From NCBI GenBank assembly GCA_032622095.1, contig CP136068.1, positions 137,711,989 to 137,775,988 on the forward strand: a stretch of 64,000 nt of DNA. The letters run 5' to 3'. The position numbers and the translations under genes were made by a program. The notes beneath the pieces were generated by a model. It ran no database searches. It saw only the letters and a program-made list of their open reading frames with translations, and was not told the origin of the DNA. The stretch comes from Siphonodentalium dalli. Its lineage: Eukaryota; Mollusca; Scaphopoda; Gadilida; Siphonodentaliidae. How positions within the stretch are numbered: the stretch's first letter is position 1; each line of letters opens with the position of its first letter. Shown one piece after another: positions 43,650 through 55,148 of this stretch.

Positions 43650-44350
43650 AATTGAACTTATGCGCCTTAGTCGTCTTCGTCCATACTTAACAATGCCTGC
43701 GGCGAAAAAGGTTGCTTCTTGTAATATTATGTCAAGATTGGACTATTGCAATGCGCTTTTCGTGGGAAGTTCACAAGAACAATTAAGTCGTCTGCAACGT
43801 CTACAGAACTCAGCCGCGAGGATTGTAGTGCGTGTTCCGAAATCAACCCATGTCTCTCCAATTTTGAAAAACCTACATTGGCTCCCAGTGCGCGCGCGAA
43901 TTGATTTCAAGTTAGCAACGTTCTGCTATCGTTACTTTAATTCATCTGCACCAGCATATATCTCGGACATTCTTACGTTGTATGTACCAGGCCGTGATAA
44001 CCTCCGTTCAAAGGAAAAACAGCTTCTGGCTGTTCACATGGGTAAATATAAGAAAATTGAACGTCGTCTGTGTACACACGCCGCACCAAGTGTCTGGAAC
44101 TCCATCCCTCTCGACATTCGTCGTTCGCACTCTATCGACATCTTCAAGCAACGACTTAAGACGCACCTGTTCAATATTTACCCGCACACAACTAGCCGTA
44201 GATAGCAACATTGCATCTTTCTCCGTATCCATTGATAGTAAATATTCTAATGTCTGTACATGTATATAACCTGCATATAGAGTCCCAAGCGCTTCGAGCT
44301 TCACCAGGGATGAAGCGCTATACAAATGCTATATATTATTATTATTATAT
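43650..44350 (+). mobile_element. LINE (CR1/Jockey-like) 3' fragment
   Basis: Contains the 181-codon frame below and a 3' untranslated tail with GATGAAGCGCTATACAAATG followed by an (ATT)n run, the usual end of this kind of LINE. The upstream reverse transcriptase and endonuclease are missing, as expected for 5'-truncated insertion. Confidence 0.8.
43660..44205 (+). pseudogene. LINE reverse transcriptase C-terminus (5'-truncated)
   Basis: The frame carries the thumb and C-terminal region of non-LTR reverse transcriptases: MSRLDYCNALFVG, LQRLQNSAARIVVRV, LKNLHWLPVRARIDFK, APAYISDILTLY and APSVWNSIPLDIRRS..FKQRLKTHLF. These are family-wide conserved blocks of CR1/Jockey-clade LINEs. The YxDD catalytic part is absent, so the protein cannot act. 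The frame has no stop for 181 codons, so the fragment is young. Confidence 0.85.
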
Positions 44351-44399
44351 TAATGTATCTGATGAACCCAACTGCCGTATAAACATATCATTTTGATGA

Positions 44400-44622
44400 G
44401 CCTGGCCCATCACCATATTGTGTGTTACAATAAAACAGTGATGAAAATATCAAAGGAAATTCCGTCACAAGTGAAAGTCAGGTGGGAATGATCAAATTCA
44501 CAGGTAGCTGCACAGCATTATATTTATTATCTGATGGGAGATGTTAATTTGTGATATAAAATGTTTGATATGCTTCTTTTGTCACAACATCAACCCATCC
44601 TCAAATACCTGCATATACACCA
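44400..44622 (+). repeat. Dispersed repeat M, copy 1
   Basis: Contains GAAATTCCGTCACAAGTGAA, TTCACAGGTAGCTGCACAGC and CATCAACCCATCCTCAAATA. Copy 2 at 47250-47422. Each copy carries an E element at nearly the same place. Confidence 0.8.
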
Positions 44623-45060
44623 CAAGCCTGAATATAATGTGTCTGTCATTTGCAGAAGAGGTCCACAGAGGGTGAATTTAGTGATGCTATCCTGCATTGT
44701 GGGCTAGCATCACTACATTCACCCACTGGGGACCTCATGCTGTTTAGGCCTCATCTTTTCTGGAAGGTTTCTTTATGATCAAATTTCTATAGAAAATTCT
44801 TCTATTTCTTTTTCAGTTTAGTTTCTCTATATCCCCAAATTGGCAGAATAATCGAGGTTCCCAATGGGTGTACATCACAATATTCACCATTTGGGAACCT
44901 CATTCTGAGTCTATGTTGCATAAAGCAGATGATGCCTTGCAGAATGAGGTCCCCAGAGGATGAATTTAGTGATGCTAGCCCAGTATGTGGGATATCGTCA
45001 CTAAATTCACCCTCTGGGGACCTCATTCTGCAAATGATAGGCACATTATTCTCAGGCCTG
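44623..45060. mobile_element. E-family foldback, long form (438 bp)
   Basis: Ends CAAGCCTGAATATAATGTG and CACATTATTCTCAGGCCTG. Exact 8-bp duplication ATACACCA at 44615-44622 and 45061-45068. Two ~100-bp palindromes are separated by a 210-bp spacer that contains TTTCTCTATATCCCC. No transposase. Confidence 0.9.
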
Positions 45061-45077
45061 ATACACCAGGATACACA

Positions 45078-45477
45078 TTAACCCTTTACCCAACATAATG
45101 GCCCTGTGCCAATGCATTCTCTTATATATGCGAGTCGACCATAGGTCGCCTCGCATATATAAGAGAATGCATTGGCTTAACACATTAAAAATTATAAAAT
45201 TGTTAAAGAATTGAAGAAAAAATGGTAAAAAGTGTTAAAAAAAGATTTTTTTTTAGGCCAATGCATTCTCTTATATATGCGAGGCGACCTATGGTCGACT
45301 CGCATATATAAGAGAATGCATTGGCACAGGGCTAACTGTAACTATCACAATGTGGTCAAGGAGCCGGTTCCAATGATATCCATATTTGTATGGTTCTATT
45401 GAGACAGACCGAAGATATTTTAGGCTGTTGAAGCTTTATTTGGCCGGTTTTGGCCGGTTTGTTGGGTAAAGGGTTAA
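45078..45477 (-). mobile_element. MITE A12
   Basis: Complete reverse A element, TTAA ends, both cassettes intact, 10 bp beyond the E target duplication. Confidence 0.92.
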
Positions 45478-46276
45478 AAAAAAATTAAAAATCTATAATT
45501 AAAACTTGCTGTTGGTTAACCCTTTCTATACTGAATTGATTCAGTTATAAAAGTCCAAACTCCAGGCAGAGTTATCTCCAATCTCTCCGCTGAGATATAC
45601 CACTGCCACAAGGACATTTGGTAAGGATTTCTGACATGATCTTAGTTCTTATGTTTTAGGATTAAAATTGTTTATGTCTGGCTCGGTTCATATCGTTATA
45701 TCAATATCGAAAGAATTACCATTATTGCAAAAATTTTGTTGTCAAAATAAGATAATATGTGAGTAAATATAGTTTGGACAATAAGTAAAAATAGATGTAT
45801 CAGTCTGCAAAGTACCATCCTTCTGGCAGTGATCTGCAGTGATAACGTAGAGGGCATTGCATGGAGTTTGATAAAAGTCTACATTGGAATGACCTATTAT
45901 AAATTTAGACTGGTGATCAAGAAACAAAAACAGACAACAGACAGAAAAAAAATAATACAAGGGCAGGAGGATTCATATTCATTGGTGGGAAATGTTCAGA
46001 TAAATCATAAAATATATAGGGATGTGTAAGTCGCAATGTCTTATATAGGCCTATTGCATTACTGCATGTCAATCTTTAATTGCACACACCTATTTCTTGT
46101 CCATATATGCAAAATATCATGTTGGGACATTCTGCCCTTTATTGTTCCAAGTTTTTCAAATAGTATTTTGAGTCCGTACATTTCAGTTTTTGAATATTCT
46201 GGATTAAAGAAGAATTTTTTGTTTCCGGGTACTTTCCGGGTACCTCCTTTCTTGTTTTATTACAGTTGAGTGCAGC

Positions 46277-46479
46277 TACAGTAATGCCCTAAATAATCGA
46301 CTCCTTAACCACAGCAGAATTTTAGGTAATTTTTCAGGATTTAGTCGGAAATATGGCTTGTTGCCATTCATCGAGAGCTTTCCGATGAATGGCAACAAGC
46401 CATTTTTCTGACTAAATCCTGAAAAATTACCCATAATTCTGCTGTGGTTAAGGAGTCAATTATTTAGAGCATTACTGTA
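46277..46479. mobile_element. Foldback D14
   Basis: TA-flanked palindrome, arms about 100 bp, centre ATCGAGAGCTTTCCGAT. Confidence 0.9.
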
Positions 46480-46715
46480 GCTGCTATTATTTTGTTTTTA
46501 ATTTTTCCCGATTTTATAAGGAGTTTAATAGGTCGGGTTTTGTCTTCTGTTTTTGTTCCCGTCCTATGGAGAGATATTATATCACCAAAATGTTCAGGTT
46601 TAATCTCCTTCATGACATCTTCTAGTTTCTTCCCGTCTCCTTCCAGGTTTTCACTGTCACTAGTGTGCGAGTCTTTTGGAATGTTTATTAAATGATTTTG
46701 TTCTTTCTGTTTCAT
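46480..46715 (-). pseudogene. LINE ORF1-like fragment
   Basis: About 79 codons reading ..DVMKEIKPEHFGDIISLHRT and TEDKTRPIKLLIKSGKIKNK. The pattern R-(I/T)-G-x..K-x-R-P-I-K-(V/L) is that of the RNA-binding ORF1 proteins of LINEs. The frame is cut off at its C-terminal end by D14. Assignment from motif memory only. Confidence 0.4.
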
Positions 46716-46808
46716 GTATCAGTCTGTCTGTGTGTTTGTTGAACTTATTATCTGAACATTTCCTAAGGACAACTACTCATCAATGAGTATTTAGTATAGA
46801 CAAGGTTA

Positions 46809-47249
46809 AGAGAGGTGACATTCTTTTTTTTATGGGAAATTCCGTCAAACAAGTAAAAATTTTGGCACGAATAATAAATTGACTGGTTGTTGCACAGTAG
46901 TATATCTATCAATGGTAGAGAATGTTCTGCTTTGATACAAACAGTTTATATGGTCCAATAATAATGAACTTAGCGGGTAAATAAATTTGCTAGTAAACTG
47001 GTGTATAAATGTTTTTAATCTATTCAGGGGTCGATTTAATGTTTTAAATTTGTGTAGCATTTTGCAGCTCTGGGTAGATTTTATATAGCATTCCCTACCA
47101 ATACATACTTTTTCATTATAAATTGGTTAGCAGAAATTGGAATTCACATTGCAAAATGTGTGATGCGAATCCAGTTAAATCAAGCCCTGCTATTAGATCT
47201 ACTGTTAGACTTTTCCACTATATTGATGGAGGCCGCATTTATTATTTAA
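46809..47249. other. Unassigned segment
   Basis: Nothing recognised. Confidence 0.3.
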
Positions 47250-47422
47250 ATGAAATTCCTTAACAAGTGAAAGTCAAGTGGGAATGATAAAATTCACAGG
47301 TAGCTGCACAACATTATATTTATTATCTGATAGGAAATGTTAATTTGTGATATAAACTTGTTTTATATTCTTACATTGTCAATACATCAACCCATCCTCA
47401 AATACCTGTGTATACATGTTAA
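47250..47422 (+). repeat. Dispersed repeat M, copy 2
   Basis: Matches 44440-44622 with small indels. It is followed by a short-form E element. Confidence 0.8.
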
Positions 47423-47573
47423 CAAGCCTTGAAATAGTGTGTCTGTCATATGCAGAATGAGGTCCCCAGAGGGTGAATTTAGTGATACTACCCCGCATAA
47501 CAGGCTAGCATCACCAAATTCACCCTCTGGGGACCTCATTCTGCAAATGACAGGCTCACTATTTCAAGGCTTG
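47423..47573. mobile_element. E-family foldback, short form (151 bp)
   Basis: Ends CAAGCCTTGAAATAGTGTG and complement, a single palindrome, and an exact 8-bp duplication CATGTTAA (47415-47422, 47574-47581). Confidence 0.92.
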
Positions 47574-47639
47574 CATGTTAAAGTTGTACTTTCTCTAACA
47601 TTATAGGGATGTATTTAAATAGTTGCACTACTGAGTGAG

Positions 47640-48330
47640 GTATACTAGCTTTAATTTTGTATCCCTTTCTGTGCTAAATGGATTCTCTCACCCAGTTAAA
47701 ATGTAAATACTTGGAATGGTCTATTATTCATCTGGAGGTGAGTTCATGAAAAATGAGCAGACAACAGTATGACGAAAAGATAATACAAGTGCAGAAGTAT
47801 TCATTTTCTTGGTAGGAAATGTTCAGATAACATAAGTTGATTAACCCTTTACCCAACAAACCGGCCAAAACCGACCAAATAAAGCTGCAACAGCCTAAAT
47901 TATCTTGGGTCTGTCTCAATAAAACCATACAAATATGGATATCATTGGAACCGGCTCATTGACCACATTGTGATGGTTACAGTTATGCCCTGTGCCAATG
48001 CATTCTCTTATATATGCGAGTCGACCATATGTCGCCTCGCATATATAAGAGAATGCATTGGCCTAAAAAAAATCTTTTTTTTAACACTTTTTACCATTTT
48101 TTCTTACATTCTTTAAACTTTTTATAATGTTTAATGTGTTAAGCCAATGCATTTTCTTATATATGCGAGGCGACCTATGGTCGACTCGCATATATAAGAG
48201 AATGCGTTGGCACAGGGCCGTTCTGTTGGGTAAAGGGTTAAGTTCAACAAGTGACTTGTGGTCATTTGTTGAACTTAATTATTATCTGAACATTTTGTCA
48301 TTGAGTATTAAGTATAGAAAGAGTAATTGA
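47640..48330. mobile_element. I-family copy, interrupted by A13
   Basis: TCATCTGGAGGTGAGTTCAT and GGAAATGTTCAGATAA blocks before A13, AAGTTCAACAAG..TTGTTGAACTTAA after it, ending AGTATAGAAAGAG. The ends are decayed. Confidence 0.55.
47841..48241 (+). mobile_element. MITE A13
   Basis: TTAA-flanked A element, both cassettes with single arm mismatches (CATATGTCGCC; ATTTTCTTATAT). It sits next to the palindrome of the I-family element. Confidence 0.9.
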
Positions 48331-48347
48331 TACATGTAGTTACACAA

Positions 48348-48540
48348 TACAGTAATGCCCTAAATAATCAACTCCTTAACCACAGCAGAATTATGGGTAA
48401 TTTTTCAGGATTTAGCTGTAAATATGGCTTGTTGCCATTCATTGGAAAGCTCTCAGTGAGCCATATTTCCAACTAAATCCTGAAAATTTACCCACAATTC
48501 TGCTGTGGTTAAGGAGTCAATTATTTAGGGCATTAATGTA
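48348..48540. mobile_element. Foldback D15
   Basis: TA-flanked D element with a shortened centre. Confidence 0.88.
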
Positions 48541-48708
48541 GTATATTTATTATCTGGGCAGGAGATGTTGTGTATATGCTCCCAATATTATAAATGGACC
48601 CATTTTCTCATACCTGTGAGCCAAGCCTTCCGAAGGGTATGCATTCTACAGCTGTCAGTCAAGGAACCCCTGCTCCGCAGCCCCTCATACTGCTGATGAG
48701 GAATTCAC

Positions 48709-49109
48709 TTAACCCTTTACCCAACAAACCGGCCAAAACCGGCCAAATAAAGCTTCAACAGCCTAAAATATCTTCGGTCTGTCTGAATAGAACCATACAA
48801 ATATGGATATCATTGGAACCGGCTCCTTGACCACATTGTGATAGTTACAGTTATGCCCTGTGCCAATGCATTCTCTTATATATGCGAGTCGACCATAGGT
48901 CGCCTCGCATATATAAGAGAATGCATTGGCCTAAAAAAAAATCTTTTTTTAACACTTTTTACCATTTTTTCTTACATTCTTTAACAATTTTATAATTGTT
49001 AATGTGTTAAGCCAATGCATTCTCTTATATATGCGAGGCGACCTATGGTCGACTCGCATATATAAGAGAATGCATTGGCACAGGGCCCTTCTGTTGGGTA
49101 AAGGGTTAA
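48709..49109 (+). mobile_element. MITE A14
   Basis: Complete 401-bp A element with TTAA ends and intact cassettes. Confidence 0.92.
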
Positions 49110-50005
49110 GGAATTTTCTGACAATAAGTTCAACAAACAATAACCATAGGCCAATTGTTGTACAATATGAAAATGTGCAGCAGATGAATGACTGGGAATC
49201 ATGTTTTTTGTTGTATTTCTATCCAATGCGCCTCCAAATTGTAAAATAGTCCATTCTGATCTATGAAATTCTTTCACTTTATAACTAAAGGGTTGATACC
49301 ATCCACGAAGTGTTAATTTGACAAAACTTTGCCTTCAAACTCTATTATTTTGGCACATATTTGTTCAGGGCCAGTAGGGCAGGGGTCATACACATGTATG
49401 TCAGACCCACTTTTGAAAATATCAGGCAGGTTACTTTAAGAGTCTGATATAAGCCAGGCTTGAATTAAGTGCCCTTCTGAAGTTGCGCACCATGTGTTTC
49501 AGTGCTTCTGTTGTCCCCTGACGGAAATTTCCAGGGCTGTTTTGATACCTGTTACAGGTATGGGCGCCCAAACTTGAGAAGCCCAAATGACCCCAAATTC
49601 CTAGTGGACAGCATTGAGTCAACCTGAATTTTCAAGGCAATTCAACAATATGCACTGTAAATAAAAAATCTGCAGTTGCAATACAGCCTTCATTTGCATG
49701 TTGAATTTTTAAATCAGAAATATTATGTCATATTTATAATATATGCATCTGTATCTGTGTTTGTTCGGTGTAGAAACCGTATTTAAAAGTTATATTGGGA
49801 TATCGGTACATATCCTCTGCTGGAAACAGGTGTCCCCAAATTATCTCTGGATTCTTCCCTGCCTGAATATGTTGGGCAAAGTAACCTTTATTAAGTGATA
49901 AGGTGGGAAACATGGCAGTAAACAGTAAAAGTTCGAATGAAACCTGAATTGAGAAACTGGTAAAACTGAAAGGTAATCTATCCAAGTTGCACAAAGTCAA
50001 GGCAG
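49110..50005. other. Unassigned 0.9 kb
   Basis: No gene or recognised repeat. Confidence 0.3.
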
Positions 50006-50140
50006 CACATTTTATGAATGCTTGAGTGGGGGAATAGGTTTAAAAATCTCTGCGAAACATTCACTTGCACAACACATTTTATGTATGCTAGAGTGGGCAA
50101 ATAGGTTTTAAAATCACTGCAAAACGATCACTCGTACTTG
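50006..50140 (+). repeat. 67-bp tandem duplication
   Basis: CACATTTTATGAATGC..GAGTGGG..ATAGGTTT is repeated once with several changes. Confidence 0.75.
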
Positions 50141-50620
50141 TCTCGCCCATTGAAAGTGGTTGTTTATCACATATTAATGTTTTTCTGCATCAAACCGTGC
50201 ATCTGATTCCCGTATAATTGTTAAACATTACAAGCTCCCAATGATGAAGCGACAATCCATTTCATGGTCGACAAAGTCGTTTGTACCTAACTTTGAATAA
50301 ACAGGTATAAAAGGCTGCAATACAACCTTGTTCAACCATAATATTTTCACTAGAGACACTCTCTTTATTTTCTTTGTCAGTTTGGGAATATGTTTGCTAA
50401 CCCTGCTTTGGTGTAGACATATTAAATATTTTTTTTTACAATTTTAACCAATTCACTCCTAAATGGAATCTCTTGTTCATTTCTAAAAGTATTCACATAT
50501 TGGGACGGTCCACTTTTTTTAGGGATATTCTTTTATAATTAACCCTTTGGATTCCTGAAGTAGATTCTCTAATTCTGTTATAAAAGTTGGAATGGAATTT
50601 TCTTCATTTGAAGGAATGTT
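50141..50620. other. Unassigned segment
   Basis: No gene. CCAATTCACTCCTAAATGGAATCTC and TTAACCCTTTGGATTCCTG are possible decayed TTAA-element ends at 50447 and 50540. Confidence 0.3.
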
Positions 50621-50621
50621 T

Positions 50622-50865
50622 ATATAGTACTAGCTGAAACGGGCTCCCTTCTGGGACAATTTGATCATTTAAACATTTTGATTTAAAAAAAAAAAAAATT
50701 TAAATCAAATTTTTGTTGAAAAACTAACACTGTTATAACATCGGCCATGGTTCTCCGAGAGAACCACACCAAATTTGGTTGAGATCGGTGCAGGGTTCTG
50801 GGAGAATACAAACAGACAGATCCTATTCTTTTCCATGTACATGTATATATATAGATTATCTGATT
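50622..50865 (+). mobile_element. Retroposon tail-like repeat
   Basis: TAGTACTAGCTGAAACGGGC, then AAATTTGGTTGAGATCGGTG, CAGGGTTCTGGGAGAA and a TATATATAGAT end. This order is common at 3' ends of invertebrate RTE-like or SINE retroposons. Family from memory only. Confidence 0.4.
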
Positions 50866-50934
50866 CCAATTCATTCCAATTCATTCATATGTAGGGATGT
50901 TCAGATTATAAGTTCAACTTATTATAAAATTTCT

Positions 50935-51172
50935 TTATTATAAGTGACGCAGAACGAAATTGGCTCACAAAAGTTGCGTAAGTCTCATGCAATGCCAAAC
51001 TTGGACATACTGTGAAACACATTATTAAGGAACAGGTATAAACTAAGATATATCTTATCTGCCATTATTTGTTTGATGTTATAAATTCCATGTCATAACA
51101 GGTCTAAACACCAGAAAGTTCCCATGTTTTGAATGAGTGGTAGTGATTCATGGCATGATCTTGCAAATATCC
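50935..51172 (-). mobile_element. G-family fragment (one arm)
   Basis: Matches the right arms of the G elements at 55149-55951 and 62089-62728 (GGAACAGGTATAAACTAAG, AACACCAGAAAGTTCCC, GATTCATGGCATGATCT). The left arm is missing. Confidence 0.7.
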
Positions 51173-51587
51173 AGTTATCAAAGGGTGTCACACTATATTG
51201 TACAATTTCAGTCTGTATAAAATGGGAACACATATTCCTTCAAAAATGTACCCTTTTGCTAAAATTTACCTAAACTGTCTATTCATTGCATTGGCAGGAC
51301 TCTATTGAAATGTCATGTAAAAGGAAACCATCATTATACAATATAGTTAGGTTTTCTGTTGCATTGATCAAAAGCATTGAAGCCAATTTTTGATGATTTA
51401 TGTGTACATTCTTTGAAATTTCACCGACATTTGCACAATAATTAGAATTTACGACCTGTTATTCAGTGGAACATACCACTTGACTTTATAATTGGGTGAA
51501 TTTTGTTAACCTTCCCACTTGAATTTCTCTCGAAAGTCTCCTTTTTGAGCAAATACAATCACGAGTCTTACTATACTTTAGTGCCCA
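51173..51587. other. Unassigned segment
   Basis: Nothing recognised. Confidence 0.3.
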
Positions 51588-51595
51588 AGCCTTGA

Positions 51596-51839
51596 AATAG
51601 CGTGTCTGTCATTTGCAGAATGAGGTCCCCAGAGGGTGAATTTAGTGATGCTACCCCGCATAGCAGGCTAGCATCACCAAATTCACCCTCTGTGGACCTC
51701 ATTCTGCTTACACCTCAGCAGAATGAGGTTCCCAGAGGGTGAATTTGGTGATGCTAGCCCGCTATGCGGGGTAGCATCACTAAATTCACCCTCTGGGAAC
51801 CTCATTCTGCAAATGACAGACACACTATTTCAAGGCTTG
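51596..51839. mobile_element. E-family foldback, medium form (244 bp)
   Basis: Ends CAAGCCTTGAAATAG and complement, two adjacent palindromes, exact 8-bp duplication TTAGTGCC (51588-51595, 51840-51847). Confidence 0.93.
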
Positions 51840-51847
51840 TTAGTGCC

Positions 51848-52440
51848 TTAAGGCTATTTGTTTTACAAGGCGGCTATGGATCGTAATACATTTAAGCACA
51901 TGCAGCCAAATAGATGGTTTTGTTACAGGTTTAAAAAATGTTTATATCTGCGCTAACATGTCCCGAGGGTATTTCATACCTTTTTCATTGGTTCAACAAA
52001 CCACAAATCATGCAGTTAAATATAGGATATTGTGCGTGTGTTTTTTTTTGTACCGCAAATATTTCTTGCACTTGGATGTGAAGTCGTGGATTCAATATAT
52101 TTTTAATAGTCCATGACCAGGGAAATAATTTTGCAAATATGATTTTATATGAAATGTTGGAGCCTGTTTCTGTTTGTGTTATACATGTAGGTTCTTTTTA
52201 TACCTTGCTCGCGTTCTGGATTAAAATCTGACTCGGCACATATTTATTATATCTGTTCAGTATATAGGAATGTAAACATGGTTTTCGTTGCTTTGCCTGT
52301 GAGTATATATACATCTAAATTTTAAATTGCGAGTGGTATTAATGGTCGCCACCATATAATGTTGAGCATTGGTGATTATAACCCATTACACCAATACACA
52401 GAAATGTAATGTCTCAAACAGCACAATATATATAAAGTCA
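51848..52440. other. Unassigned 0.6 kb
   Basis: Nothing recognised. Confidence 0.3.
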
Positions 52441-52830
52441 TTAACCCTTTCAAGACTAGAGCTAAGAGCTTCCTAGTATTTTTGTGAAAACCCTGTGCCA
52501 TTCATTCTCTTATATATGTGAGTCTCCCATAGGTGTTTTCTCTTACATATGTAAGTCTCCCCAAGCCTTGAAATAGTGTGTCTGTCATTTGCAGAATGAG
52601 GTCCCCAGAGGGTGAATTTAGTGATGCTACCCCGCATAGCGGGCTAGCATCACCAAATTCACCCTCTGGGAACCTCATTCTGCTGAGGTGCAAGCAGAAT
52701 GAGGTCCCCAGAGGGTGAATTTGGTGATGCTAGCCCGCTATGTGGGGTAGCATCACTAAATTCACCCTCTGGGGGCCTCATTCTGCAAATGACAGACACC
52801 CTATTTCAAGGCTTGAGTCTCCCATAGGGA
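52441..52830 (+). mobile_element. MITE C8, left part, hosting an E element
   Basis: Left end TTAACCCTTTCAAGACTAG and a broken cassette. The E element at 52562-52815 sits in the hairpin loop. The right half of C8 is lost. Confidence 0.7.
52562..52815. mobile_element. E-family foldback, medium form, inside C8
   Basis: E ends with exact 8-bp duplication AGTCTCCC (52554-52561, 52816-52823). The duplicated bases are the stem-loop sequence of the C cassette. Confidence 0.93.
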
Positions 52831-54180
52831 TTGATTAATTTTTTTATGACAAATTTCTTTTTAATCTAAGCATGGGACAACCCGCCCCGGAAAATTTGTA
52901 TGGGACGGGTGGTCCCGCTTCCGTTTTTGAGAACCTCAAGAGTATTTCACACCGCTTTGAGGGGGAGGAAAAATGACAAATTCCTGTATAATTTGATAAT
53001 TATTATTTTTTCTTACATTGCATGGATATCCCCATTCAAAATTGGTAACTTGACCTCCATCTTAAGAGAGTACTCAAGAATACTTCCAGTCAGGAAATGA
53101 ATAAAGAATTTAGTGAGCACAGCCATTCAGCAAAAGTATTAACAGCCTTGGGGGCTTTATCATGCTACCTAATTATATGTATATGCTACTATATTGTATA
53201 ATTTTAGAAGTCCCTTCTCTAGCACCTAACATCTGGACCACATTCCTGTGGTGATTAATTCCCTTGCTTCTCAGTTCCACAGATTTCCACAGCAAGAAAA
53301 ACAGCCATTCATTACCTGTGCACCATGCTAAATCCATTGTTTCTTGACTTGTCTCAATTGTTTGATCATTATCACTGCATCAAGCATCTAGCTTATCTGG
53401 GATGTTGAAATGTCAATTATTTATTCTTGCCCCACACCTGGTTTCTATAAAGAATGTACTGCAGAATTCCAGAGTGGTGGGGGGGGGGCCTCATTGTGCT
53501 CTTGCATTCTTCGTTGAATGGCAAGAAATACCTCATATATCCGAGGGGTGTCAGGAAAAAAATTCTGACATATATGATACTGTTTTACCTTTATTTTTGG
53601 GACCCACCCACGCCTTGAACCATTTTTTTTAGCAAGTTTTTTCCACACCCACCCCCCTAGAAACACAATTTTTTTTTTCCCTGGAAGAATATTATAATTT
53701 TCACCACTTTATGCTGTCTCTTTCCTATCAACTACCTTTTAAACTTGGCGTATGTGATTAGCTCATTTTGACATGGCAGTGATTGCTTATGCAACGTATC
53801 CATACATTTTATGTTCGGAGTGACATAAACTGACATATACCATGTATTTAGTAATTTTACAACAGGAAACAATCTATACTGACTGTCTAAATGCAGTTTT
53901 GATGTCAAAATTACTTTATCTTTAAGTGTTAATGCCAAAAATAGTTGAAAGTATGGAGAACATTTTGTTTTTGAACTGCTGAATAAATTGCTATTGGGTC
54001 GACCACCCAATCCACCCACTCACCTCATACATGATAGGAACATTTTAATACACTGCTTTGCATATATCAAATGCAGAGTATATCCTTTCTCAGCTAGATA
54101 TGGTCCGTGAAAGTGCTTTAATTAATTCAAATGTGAAAAAAGTTTGTGCCCCCCCCCATGGTTGTTTCCAGTGCCACTGA
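52831..54180. other. Unassigned 1.3 kb
   Basis: No exon or element supported. A G-run of nine lies near 53479. Confidence 0.3.
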
Positions 54181-54418
54181 ACCTCCTTGAAATAGTGTGT
54201 CTGTAATTTGCAGAATGAGGTCCCATGCAGAGAGAGAATTTAGTGATGCTACCCTGCACAGCAGGTTAGCATTACCAAATTCACCTTCTGGGGACCTCAT
54301 TCTGCTGAGGTGTCAGCAGAATGAGGTTCTCAGAGGGTGAATTTGGTGATGCTAGCCCGCTACTCACCCTCTGGGAACCTCATTCTGCAAATGAGAGACA
54401 CACTATTTCAAGGCTTGC
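54181..54418. mobile_element. E-family foldback, diverged
   Basis: Right end intact (CTATTTCAAGGCTTG). The left end is altered (CCTCCTTGAAATAGTG). The second palindrome is deleted at its centre. No clean duplication. Confidence 0.8.
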
Positions 54419-54740
54419 CAGTTGCCCACCACAACTCGACCCCAGAATTTTGTAAAGCACCCAGAATTTTTAACCTTGAGTCATGCTACTAATATCTGAC
54501 TCAGAATCAAGTCAAAATGATATTTCATTCATAAAGGATAATGTTAATAACTTCAAAGCCTTTAGATAAAAAACAAACTAAAATCATAAAATTTCTTATT
54601 TCTAGTGGCAACACATGCATTTCATTCACGGAGAATTCTAATGCATCATGTGTTCAATTCCGCCCCAGCAGATTTTTCCATCATTAAAATCCCATCAGTA
54701 TTCATTTTTATGCTACTAATTTCACAAAATGGCCATCTAC
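54419..54740. other. Unassigned segment
   Basis: Nothing recognised. Confidence 0.3.
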
Positions 54741-54743
54741 CTG

Positions 54744-55067
54744 AGTTTTTTGCACTGAATTCTCTCTACACAAAAACGTCTCACCTGTCGTTCCGCCCCA
54801 GTTTGTTTGGAAGTTGATACCTCCAGGGAATCTCTGACATATGCTAGTTATTCGGCTGCAGTCACTTACACCATCATATTTATTCTGAACACATGGCATA
54901 TCTTCTGGCCCAGAGAATAAAGAGCTCCCAGCTAGAATCCACATGTGTATTCTACTCTCTCCCCTCCTTTCTGTTGCATAAGGCCTGTTTGTTTTTCGTG
55001 GTGGAGATGTTTTCTTGACTCTCTCTGTCATGTTGAGAGAGAGATGACCTGGTAACCTAGCTGCGTC
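54744..55067 (-). CDS. Weak candidate exon, unknown product
   Basis: A minus-strand frame with a possible acceptor (ATATATCCTCAG) and a possible donor (ACTCAG|GTAGAT). It encodes a basic stretch, then a part with four Cys (..MPCVQNKYDGVSDCSRITSIC..FLCRENS..) that could be an extracellular module. It matches no domain I can name, and there is no polypyrimidine tract. Could be chance. Confidence 0.15.
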
Positions 55068-55148
55068 TGAGGATATATTTATAGAGTTATGGTTCTTGGA
55101 TGGTTCCGTTGCACAACTTGTGTCATGGGTATGTATAGATCAGTGGTA

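Larger units (their letters stand above)
45515..46808 (-). mobile_element. Candidate I-family element, TTAACCCTTTCTATAC ends
   Basis: Begins GTTAACCCTTTCTATACTGA and ends TTAGTATAGACAAGGTTAA. Internal blocks shared with 20800-20991 and 47690-48320 include GGGAAATGTTCAGATAA and GTTGAACTTATTATCTGAAC. It carries D14 and a LINE ORF1-like fragment. Whether both ends belong to one insertion is not certain. Confidence 0.5.

Noticed and set aside
44615-45068. The E long form as a miniature gene because of its spacer reading frame
   Set aside because: The frame at 44802-45044 is built from the palindromes and shifts in other copies.
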